Positions 34,480 to 44,036 of a stretch of DNA of 64,000 nucleotides are shown here, piece after piece. Position numbers and translations under genes: made by a program. The notes beneath the pieces were generated by a model that was given only the letters and a program-made list of their open reading frames with translations, was not told where the DNA came from and did no database searches. Source of the stretch: Benincasa hispida (Eukaryota; Streptophyta; Magnoliopsida; Cucurbitales; Cucurbitaceae). The stretch covers positions 21,907,952 through 21,971,951 of the forward strand of contig NC_052359.1 of NCBI RefSeq assembly GCF_009727055.1, read 5' to 3'. Positions within the stretch are counted from its first letter, which is position 1. Each line of letters begins with the position of its first letter.

Positions 34480-34992
34480 CTACTTAATCCTATTGAGGTT
34501 AATGTGACCTAAACTTAGATGCCAAAGATGGGCATTTTCCTTAGGAGAAACCTTTAGTCTTTTAGCTGTTGTTGCCGTACTGAACATTTCAGTATTAAAC
34601 AAGGCTTTTATGACTAACGACCTTAGTACATACAAGTAACTTTCCATTGAACCAAAACTAATCTTCATTCCATTCTTGAAAATAACACTTTATTCTCAGA
34701 AAAAGAGACGGTATACCCTTGTTCAATGAGATAAGAAACCGAGATTAAGTTCCTCTTAATACAAGGAACTACGAAAACATTACCCAGTAATAGATAACGT
34801 TTCTTGTCCAAAAATAATTTCAGCCTTCCTACAGTAACAACTGAAACAACCTCACCAGTACCGACTTGAAGATTCATCTCTCCCTGTGGCAACGTTTACC
34901 AGGAACTGAATCCTTGGTAAGAGAAATTGACATGGTTGGTAGCACTCGAATGAAGGATCCAGGCAGAATCATCATTTTTTACCAAACACGTC
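34480..34992 (-). pseudogene. Copia B protease remnant and GAG-pre-integrase
   Basis: Minus-strand frames 34892-34665 and 34668-34480 give LQVGTGEVVSVVTVGRLKLF, VFVVPCIKRNLISVSYLIEQ, then SPKENAHLWHLSLGHINLNR. The protease box before it (W-I-L-H-S-S-A-T-N-H text near 34960) has lost the D-S-G. The hAT-type element is inserted just upstream, at 34993. Confidence 0.8.
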
Positions 34993-35612
34993 TAGAGATG
35001 TCCAATTTCCCCGCGGGGCCCAAGATTCCCCGATTAGGTGGGGAATGGAGGAGGGAGTGGGGGAAAAAATTTCCCATGAGCTAAACGGGGACGGGGACGG
35101 GGAATGTATTCCCCTCCCCATCCCCGACCCCGGCCTCGCTTGGTCCGTACCCGCCCCGATTAGCTTTTACATATTTATTTAGTATAGTTGTCTAATGTTA
35201 TGTTATTATTATTATCATATAAATATTACATTTAAATTTCAAATTTGATTATTTATTGGGAAAGATAATGAATATGTTTAAATTGAATGTTTAAATTTAG
35301 ATTATATATGTGAATAATTTGATTTATATTTATTTCTTTCTACTAAAAAAAATTAATTAGCTTTTTTAGGCCAAAATTTGATTAATTTATCATTAAATTC
35401 AAATTTTCATTCAAAACTAACCACAATAAACAATTTAATGATAATTGTTGACCAAGGCCTTTAGGCTCAAAAGGTCTAATCAAGTATACACCCCTACGCT
35501 TTGCTCTCGCTTGCTTTCATGTACACGTGTTACCTCTTCCCTACAACCCATGACATACCCTGCTTTCTATGCCATGCTAGTCTCGAAATCGAAAAAGGCT
35601 TAGGCATTTCCT

Positions 35613-35741
35613 AGCAACACAAGGCAGGCTAGAAAGGCGAGAGGAGCTATAGTAGCTACATGAAACCAAGTCGTTCNAGCAACACAAGGCAGGCTAGAAA
35701 GGCGAGAGGAGCTATAGTAGCTACATGAAACCAAGTCGTTC
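35613..35741 (+). repeat. Exact 64-bp direct duplication around an N
   Basis: 35613-35676 and 35678-35741 are identical (AGCAACACAAGGC to CAAGTCGTTC). A single N at 35677 separates them. It looks like an unmerged overlap between contigs or a mis-closed gap. Confidence 0.9.
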
Positions 35742-36152
35742 TTTCTAGAATACTTGTTGGCATGTGAGACGACCACACTTTTTTTTTATCCGTGTCCATT
35801 CCGCATGCGCTTCGCACAAGATGAATGGGCCGTCTCGCGAAGATCTTCGATAACCTTCGCATTGTCTTGCGTGGAAGGAGCCATATAACAGAGATTTTGC
35901 TTTTCAATCTTGGGTCTTAGGTGTGGGTCGGTTCAAAAATTCCAAAAATCAAGTGTTGCCAAAAGGTGTTGGTTTCCCGCTCGGCGAAACGTCAAGCAAA
36001 AGAACAATTTTGCTTCAAAGCATAAGAGAGCCTTCCATCTATCTCATTCGTTCGTCCCATCATCAGCATCCTTTCTATTTCCACCGTATGAGGCGCAAAA
36101 GGACAGATGGAATTACGTGCCCTTTATGCCCAGTCATTCCGAAGAACACTTG

Positions 36153-36174
36153 CCCCCCCCCCCCCCCCCCCCCC
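36153..36174 (+). repeat. Poly-C run of 22 bases
   Basis: 22 consecutive C in the centre of the hAT-type element; the length is likely unreliable in the assembly. Confidence 0.9.
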
Positions 36175-36482
36175 ATCTTACCTTCTTTCTGTAATGAAAG
36201 AAACTCTTTTCTTTACTCAGGCAAAGAAACTATTTCATCGAGCCTCTCTTCGAGACAGTGCCTAGATCAAGTTAATTATTTAATTAAAATTTTCTCACAT
36301 TAGTGATTTAAATTAATAGACTTTTTACAAAAAAAAAGTAATGGGGAAAAATTCTCTGTGAGGAACCCAATCCTCGTGAAATCCCCGCCCGATCCTCGTA
36401 GAGAATTTCACGGGGATGGGAAATGAAATGGGGAATGGTATCCACGGCCTTGCCTCGCCCCGTGGACATCTCTAAACACTCC

Positions 36483-37080
36483 AAGACCAATAAATCAGAT
36501 TTATTGTCTTTAGACATCCTTATCTTTTGGAGAGTAGTGGGATCTATATCAGAACCTAAATAAGCTCCAAGTTCCATTTTCAGAGAACACTTCTCTTCCA
36601 TGAACCTCCATAGAGTTAGCAACACATACTTTCTCTTCCTGGAGTTTAATTTGGGAACTGACATTACTTGTTTTTTCATCCATCCCTCTGTGCTCGAAAA
36701 GTAAGAACTGACGTTCAAACAAATCTTGCAACGAGTCCATGATCTTGCGTGCAATGACCATGTTCTCAACCCTTTTGGCCAAAACATTAGGTATGCTAGC
36801 CAAAATGTGAAATTGAGCCAATGAATTAGCCTTCATTCACACCTCATATGCATTACGAACACTTCACGGTGCATCAAGGGTTGAGACTTGAGGACATTCT
36901 TCAACCATGACAAATTTGAGGTTGTTTACCATGAAATACATTTTATTCCACATTATGTAATTGATCAAATTAGAGGCATTAAATGGAAATACTAACGCGT
37001 TGCTGAAAACAAAAACACATTGACCTACGTTAGGTTTTAAGTAAATACCCGTTGAAAAACATACAACATCCAATAAGGTT
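36483..37080 (-). pseudogene. Copia B gag
   Basis: On the minus strand, VNNLKFVMVEECPQVSTLDA (about 36925-36864) and MKANSLAQFHILASIPNVLA, KRVENMVIARKIMDSLQDLF (36836-36720) match the N-terminal gag of element C (ILIIEDLIFALTEAC, ARAYILASLNDVLAKKHESM). After that the sequence switches to a fragment reading EKTSNVSSQIKLQEEKVCVA without the middle of gag or a zinc knuckle, so an internal part is deleted. Stops interrupt both pieces. Confidence 0.75.
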
Positions 37081-39379
37081 TAACAAAACTAACAAGAACC
37101 CCATGTGACATCTAGTTTTACAATGACACTTCAAAGATTTAGGACAAAAGCTGCCGAAGGGAGGTCAATTATCCCTCCTCTGAATTGAGAATTTCTCAAC
37201 CAGTCATTAATACCAGAATAACTCTTGCTCCTATAATGACTAGCTATCATTGATTTGGTCAAGAGATCATTAACTTACTTAACAACCTCCCGTAAGTGTG
37301 ATCTGCCATTTTAGGCCCTAGAGATCTGCCCTAAGTAGCCAATCAGAAGGGGAAAAATTCGATTGGGGAAAAACCTAAAGCGACCCTATCCATTTCTGGA
37401 GTTCACTTTAATCTTGATCAACTGCACAAAACCCATCTGAAGGGAGACGCTCCTAGGGTGCCACGAGGGAGTACAGAATGATCTCACGGTGTAAATCAAT
37501 GACAGAGACCATAGGACGTGTTGATTCACACCCTTCACCCACTTACTATAAACACTCTCTCCGTCCACCTTGATATTGACTCATGCAAATACCATCCGAA
37601 GGGGGATGCTCCCAGGGCACCAGAGGCCAAGCATGAATCTCATGGTGTGAACATACAGGGAGAAACGTGAGTGGAATCATAGACATATCAGATACATCTC
37701 TTCCTCCCACTGAATATTTTATAACCTAGGATTTAGTTTACTTAGAAAAAACACGGCTAAGAATTTTAACTAAGTTACTTTTTAGGATTTCCCAAGAGTA
37801 ACTTTTACCTTGGATAGTTCAAACAACTTTTGATCATCATCCATTAAACTCTTTAACGGAGTCTTTGACCAACTGTTGCATGCTTGCAGAAAATCTATCT
37901 AATTCACCTTTCCAGGTAGATTCCCAGGTAGGGGTGTTCCGTTTTCGTCAGCTTAAGTACCCCAGCCTAGACAGATTTAATACAATTTTAAACTTTTATG
38001 CCAATCAATTTAATACTATTAAACCGATTTAAAAAGATTAAACTAGATTGCTAATCCCATTAGAACCTTTGAACTTAGGTCTATCTCAATCCAATTTTAA
38101 AACCCTTTTAAAACAATGACTTCACCCTAAGTCCGCATGCAACTCTTTCTTATCGATTTTAGTTCTAATTTCTATTATAACACTTACAACAAAAACAACT
38201 AAAACCAACCACAACGCAAAGCTAACATATACAAGGCATTCATAATGTTTATAAACAACCTAAGTATCATGCTCAATGCATTGTTCATTCATCGCTACCC
38301 TTTTATATAACACTTATACAAAACAGAAACGAAACAAGCAAAACATGCTTCCATTCACCCTTATACTACAACGCTTATAATATAAAGATGATGCATGATA
38401 AAGCTGATTGCATGCCAAAATATAATTCTTATATTTCATGTTGCATGCACATGCTTTCACGTAATTTCTTCATACAATATTATAAAACTTATAATACATT
38501 ATGCATGAATAAATGCACAACCTAAGGTGGGTTTTAAATCTACCTTTGACATAAAAACCTCATACATCTCATGTATAATAAACAAAAATGTTGATGAACC
38601 GAGTAAAATTGCCTCAAATCCTAAAAAAAAAAAAGCTAACTATTACAAAACAAGGAGTCTCCGGTTCAAACAGGCGAATCAGGTCTTGAACCGCCGGGCG
38701 AAGTCCGTGTCTCCACTGATCGTGTACCAAACACCCCGCGATTGTCAACACGAATGAACAAATGCTTTGCTCAATTATTTACCTACGCTTCCAGAGCTAA
38801 ACAATCGTTTAGCAACGATCATGTACCTTTTACTATGCATTGAAGCATGAGGTACGCGATCATGTAGCATGCTTCACAACACAAGCCTTATACGATCATT
38901 TAAACGACTACGATGCGGTGAAGCACGATCGTTGAGCGAGTGCCTTCGTATCATATACTGCGTGATCGTGTAGTCAGTGACTATGCGATGAGCATACTAA
39001 CTACACGATCATTTAATGCCTTATTCTAAACGATGAGAATCAAATTCTCCCACAACGATCGCCTACCTCCAACGTCTACACGATCGGGCAACCAATACTA
39101 TGCGATAGAGTAAAAAATTTACCCCATCGTTTAGCATTAGCTAAATGATCGTTTAGTAAATACTACACGATCGTATAAAAAAATCTACACGATCGTTTAG
39201 TTAAATCCCAATGATCATTTACCTGAGGCTACACGACACGACCAACTCTTGGTCTTCTTCTTCGATGAGAACTGCATCTCCATGCTTTGAAACTTTATCA
39301 TGAACGACTCAACTAACTTAAACACTTTGAATTACAGACTCGAGTGCATGTTAATTATGCCTATAACCCACAGGTGCTA
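37081..39379 (-). other. Copia B untranslated leader
   Basis: More than 2 kb between primer site and gag, without a convincing reading frame. Two direct repeats of a GGTGCCCTGGGAG/GGCACCCTAGGAG type (minus strand, around 37600 and 37455) match a similar pair in the leader of C. The outer part (about 38349-39235) matches the G leader and carries the ACGATCG array. Confidence 0.7.
39126..39235. repeat. Five exact-length 22-bp repeat units in the B leader
   Basis: Units begin at 39126, 39148, 39170, 39192 and 39214, each starting ATCG or ATCA and four ending in ACACG or AAATG/CAATG-type text. Looser units extend left to about 38780. Confidence 0.9.
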
Positions 39380-39403
39380 GGATCGAAACCTGGCTTTGAT
39401 ACC
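39380..39403 (-). promoter_or_regulatory. Primer-binding site of Copia B, initiator tRNA-Met type
   Basis: The minus strand reads GGTATCAAAGCCAGGTTTCG then ATCC. The usual Copia site is TGGTATCAGAGCCAGG, so there is one internal G-to-A change and the first T is altered. It lies next to the 5' LTR. Confidence 0.85.
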
Positions 39404-39406
39404 TAT

Positions 39407-41513
39407 TGAAGGAAATCGGACATGAGGATTTTCATGAGCAGCAGAAAGATCATTCCAAATTTTAGTCGTATATAAACATTCATAATTACAGTACACAAAC
39501 GGAAACAACAGGCTATGCACAAAACCGAAGTTACAACATGCTTTACTAAGATCGAAGGAAAGAATAAACATACATTTGAAGACTCATCTTCAACACCCTT
39601 GATCACGAATGCTCATTCACAGCAAGATGACAACACATGAACGCTTGTCCACCATGACCGTAACACAACACTATCAACAAAGAACTCAAACATCATGATC
39701 TCCAAGATCACGAACACTGCGGACTCCACACGAACACCACGAACGACCTTCACATAATCTCGACTATGTCGAGTTGAGTATGACACCACCACAATGACTA
39801 CCTTGGTATTCTCGGTGTGAGAATTTAGAAGTGTGGGCTCTGTGTGAACTTGGTTAGAGGTAGAGACTAGGGGAAGAACAATCGTGTAAACGATTGAGCA
39901 AGTGGGAGATGACAAGGTCAATCGTATAGACGATGCCCAATCGTTTAACAAACGTTATTCGATCGTTTAGCTAAAGCTGTATGATCGTTTAGCTAATCAG
40001 CCAACCAAATGTCTATCATATAGAAACACTCCACGATCGTCTAGTCTCTCCAAGCTATCGTTTAGTAAATGTTATTTACTTGACAGTCACTGCGAGAACT
40101 TTCCGATAATGGAAACTCAAATGAACAACTATTAAATTTAGGAAAACTTTTTCCTTTGATCTCACGGTTACAATGAAACCACCAATAAGCTCCCACTCAA
40201 TTGGTTATTAGAGAAAAAGAGATAATTATCCAATAATTAATATTATTATAAATATATATGATAACCAACTTACCATACTATATTTATAACCTATAGTTTT
40301 AATACTTCATCTCATGAAGCATATAAACCATAGCTCTTTTTCTATTCCATGGTCCTTAATATAAATCTGATTTAAATTAATCCTCCACTAGATGTATCTC
40401 ATACATTATACCGATCATATCATATATAATCAAATTACCTCTTGTCAATTTGAACATTTCAAATCAACAGTAAGAACTGATTCTCAACTTAAATCCATTG
40501 AACTACTAAGGGGTCCTTATGGACCTGTAGCTCGAAGCTCTAACGATACGTGAATAACTTATTAAACTCTTTACTCACGAGATCCACCATTCGTTAACTG
40601 CCAGGCACTCCACTAAAGATCGATAGCTGAACTCTTCTTAACACAGATATATTATGTGTCCATCTTAATTAATCAACAATGCGATAACCCTTCACAGATT
40701 GCTCTTAAGTACAGCTCAGCAAATAACTGTTATGCCCCTATAGTTACATCTAACTCCTTAAGTATCATTGATCTCTCTAATGAACATAAGTCATAGTCCT
40801 ACTATGATTGAGCCCTCTCTTCCAAAGAGAAGTTGTGGTCACTATGTTCAAGCCCCGGAATCAGCCCTTAAGGGAGCAATCTATCTATTTGCCTTTCCTT
40901 TGGGAAGAAGTGAATTCCATCTTGTGTAACTGAGTTCCCAGTTCCCAAATCAGACAAGTCCCCAAAAAGGTAGGCATGTTGAGTTGGCAATTTGGCCACT
41001 CTCGCCCATACTAATCAAAGGACCACCCTCAAAGGTAGAAGTTCCCAAAACACTCAGGATTGAGGTCATGTCACCTATGGTTGTTTAGGTGAGATGAAAG
41101 TCTCCAGTATCAACGGTGTTATATACAGAGACGAATCATCTCGTGATCCGGCCTTATACAAACTCTTTGCATAGGACACCCCCGCTCACATGTCTCCACA
41201 TGAATGGTCAGGATCTACCATCTATAGTAGTTCACAACACTTGCAAACCTCTACAAAGTAGGTCGTATCCATAGTGTCACAAGGATTAGGAATCTCTCTT
41301 TAATCCTTATAGTATAGACCTATTTAGATTATCAGTTAAGGCATGATCCACTTGTATATCTCATATACATGCTCAAGTTTACATACAATAACCATGGAGT
41401 TTTGTTTATTGGATATGAGTAAATTCCAGATAAAATAACTCTTATTTTATTCATAGCAATATGTATATTACAAACAATGGGACTTCGGGAGAATTAGGAC
41501 ACCAATCCTAACA
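39407..41513 (-). repeat. Copia B 5' LTR
   Basis: 2107 bp. Plus-strand ends are TGAAGGAAATCGGACATG and CACCAATCCTAACA. It matches 29710-31762 along its length, with ACGATCG-type units at about 39890-40075. Confidence 0.88.
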
Positions 41514-42278
41514 GTTGTGATCTAGATAGACTCCATAAAATTCATGTCATGCTTTGAGGTAATTGTGGCATTTGGAGGTTGTTCAAATGATCCAAAATTC
41601 TCATGCACGATCAGATCATTTGTATAAACTTGATCATGAGTTCCCACTCTCATTTAGTCGTACAGGCACCCTCGGATATTCTAACTACATCATACGAGTA
41701 ATCTAATGATGGAGTTACATCTGAAACTGAATGGTATTCCATGGCTAAATCATGATTAACATTAATAGATGTAGTAAAAATATTGGGGGTCGAGTCATTA
41801 CAACATTAGAAGAAGTTGCAGAGGACGACTTATACACAAGGAATTACTCAGTAATGGGGCCAATTAGATGGGATGGTACTACTATAACATCAAGTATAAG
41901 AGAATGATCTATCAAGATAAATGTAGTAACATGTTTGAAGAAAACGCTTCTCCCATGCACGAGTGGATCCTAGTATTCGTGGTTGACAACTGGCAAGTAG
42001 TTTTTGAGTGACTACCATTTGCAAATGGACACAAGATTAAACCTACACAATAATGACATAGGTAAGCATAATATAACACTAGGGGGTCAAATACATTTTG
42101 CAACAAGATGGTCGTTGAAATTGAGTGGATATAGGACCACCTACGCACTCGAGGAATGTATTTGTCATTCAATTTGTCAATTGTTCTACCTTCCAAGGTA
42201 GAAAGTGTCCAATATGCCCTTACTTGGAAAAAAAGGACATTGGTAATGTCTTAAGTAATGTATCTACCATTTGTAAAC
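41514..42278. other. Unassigned stretch of 765 bp
   Basis: No recognised domain in either strand. A minus-strand frame (42196-41912) of 94 codons has no motif I know. It could be the original target DNA between Copia insertions. Confidence 0.35.
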
Positions 42279-44010
42279 TGTTGGGAATGGTATCCTAAAT
42301 TTCCTTATAGTCTCGTAGTTTGTAACCCTGTAAACATATTGTTATTAATAAAATAAGTGTTATTTTATAAGCATTTACTGAATCCAATAACTAAGATCCG
42401 ATGTTATTTTATGTAAATTTAAATAAGTATGTAGAGACATACAGGTAGATCTTGTTTAAATAATAACCTAAATGGTCTATAGTATATGGATAAAGGAGGG
42501 ATACCTTTATCCTGGTGACACTACGGATACGACCCGCTTTGTAGATGTTACAAGTGTTGTAAAGTGCTACAAATGATCTAATCATGATCGTTCATGTGGA
42601 GACATGCGAACAGGGGATCCTATACAAAAAGTTTGTATAAGACTGAGCTACGAAATGATTAGTCTCTTTATATAACACTGTTGATAATAGAGACTTACAT
42701 TTCACTAGGATAACCATAGGTGACATGACCTGAATCCTAAATGAGTTGTGAACTCCTGCTCATGAAGGCGGTCCTTTGATTTGTATGGGTAAGAGTGGAC
42801 AGATTGCCAACTCAACAAGTCTACCACTTTGGGGATTCTTCTGATTGGGGAGCTGGGAACTCGGCTACACAAGACGAAATTCACTCCTTCCCCGATGCAG
42901 GGGTAAGTAGATAAATTACTCCCTTAAGGGCTGATTTCGGGACTTGAACATAGTGGCCACACCCTCTCTTGGGACGAGAGGACTCAGTCATAGTGAGACT
43001 GTGACTTATTGTTCATTAGAGGAATCAGTGATACTTAAAGAGTTAGATATAACTACAGGGGCAAAACGGTAAATTGACCCAACTGTACTTACGAGCGATT
43101 TGTGAAAGGTCATCGCACTATTGGTTGATTATATCCAATGGGCACAAAAATATATTTGTAGTGTGAAGATTGGAACTGTTGGTCTTTAGTGGAGTGCTCG
43201 ACAGTTAACAGATGATGGATATCGTGATTAAAGAGTTTAGTCAGTTATTCACGTACCATTGGAGCTTCAAGCTACATGTTCATAAGGTCTCCTTGTTAGC
43301 TCAATGGATTCAAGTTAGAATCAGATTTTGGGTTAGTTTGAAGTGTTCAAATTAACAAGAGGGAATTTGATTATGTATGATATAATTAAATTAATTCAAT
43401 TATACGTGATATAATTGATATGATGTATTTGATACATTATTTGATTGAAGGAATTAATATAAATATGATTTATGTTAAATACCATAAAATAGAAAAAGAA
43501 CTATGATTTATATGTTGCATATGATGCAATATTAAAACTATAGGTTATAAATATAACATGATAAGTTGGTTATTTTATTTATTTATAATTTATTAATTAT
43601 ATGATAATTAATATTTCTTTTTCTAGATAGCCGACCTTGAATGGGTGGTTATACACGGTTTTATGGTAACTGTGAGATAAAAAGATTTTTTTTTTCAAAT
43701 CATTCAGTTGTATCATCTCACAAGAATTCACTATCGAGTAAAAAGGTTTTACTATACGATAGTTTAACAGAGACTAAACGATCAAGCGTCGAGTTACTAT
43801 ACGATAGTACTCGTTTCTACACGATCAAGTATCGAGTCTATATGATAGGCTTCTTCTTCTACACGATTGTTTGATCGCATACTTGATCGTCTACTCGATC
43901 GTTCACTTCCTCCATCCCTTTATCTAAAATCATATAGAGCTCACAACTCCTGGATTCTCACACCGAGAATACCAAGGTAATCTTGTGGTGTGCAACAATG
44001 AATTTGGAAT
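42279..44010 (+). mobile_element. Angela-like LTR, plus orientation, end truncated
   Basis: It starts TGTTGGGAATGGTATCC. Blocks ATCCTGGTGACACTACGGAT, GAGACATGCGA and TTCACTCCTTCCC identify the family. ACGAT-cored units at 43735-43905 have lengths of about 20-23 bp. Near 44010 it meets a primer site of the opposite orientation, so its last bases are missing. Confidence 0.8.
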
Positions 44011-44012
44011 AT

Positions 44013-44034
44013 CAGAAACCTGGCACTAATACCA
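44013..44034 (-). promoter_or_regulatory. Primer-binding site of a minus-strand Copia remnant
   Basis: The minus strand reads GGTATTAGTGCCAGGTTTCT next to the LTR start at 44037, a diverged initiator-Met-type site. Confidence 0.65.
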
Positions 44035-44036
44035 AT

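Larger units (their letters stand above)
35480..36260. other. Organelle-like segment inside the hAT-type element
   Basis: About 780 bp of balanced composition between AT-rich arms, with text such as GTGTGGGTCGGTTCAAAAAT and CGCTCGGCGAAACGTCAAGC that reads like plant mitochondrial DNA to me. Overlapping plus-strand frames (35910-36194, 35923-36303) cross a poly-C run and have no recognisable domain. It also holds an assembly N (35677) between two exact 64-bp copies. Origin is a guess. Confidence 0.4.
34993..36474. mobile_element. Nonautonomous hAT-type transposon in Copia B
   Basis: Terminal inverted repeats TAGAGATGTCCA and TGGACATCTCTA define 1482 bp. Flanking 8-bp sequences AACACGTC (34985-34992) and AACACTCC (36475-36482) agree at six positions, fitting the 8-bp target duplication of hAT elements. 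Both ends are packed with GGGGA/CCCCG words capable of foldback, a familiar trait of this plant hAT group. No transposase is encoded. The centre (about 35480-36260) differs in style from the AT-rich arms. Confidence 0.82.
29710..41513 (-). mobile_element. Angela-like Copia element B, LTR to LTR, with a nested hAT-type insertion
   Basis: LTRs of 2053 bp (29710-31762) and 2107 bp (39407-41513) flank an internal region with initiator-Met primer site, a leader of over 2 kb, gag, protease, integrase, RT and RNase H on the minus strand. Possible target duplication is ATTAT (29705-29709) against GTTGT (41514-41518), which differs by two G-to-A changes, so it is only suggestive. Long LTRs and YVDDILLIGN-type RT text resemble the Angela lineage. 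All frames are interrupted. Confidence 0.88.

Noticed and set aside
35910..36303. Mitochondrial gene inside the hAT-type element
   Set aside because: The text looks organelle-like, but I cannot name a gene and the frames cross a poly-C run. Kept only as a hypothesis.
39380..39403. A tRNA gene fragment (matches the 3' part of initiator tRNA-Met)
   Set aside because: Only the 3' acceptor/T-arm complement is present and it lies beside an LTR, so it is a primer-binding site.
29710..41518. Target duplication of B taken as proven
   Set aside because: ATTAT and GTTGT agree at only three of five bases, so it is reported as suggestive.
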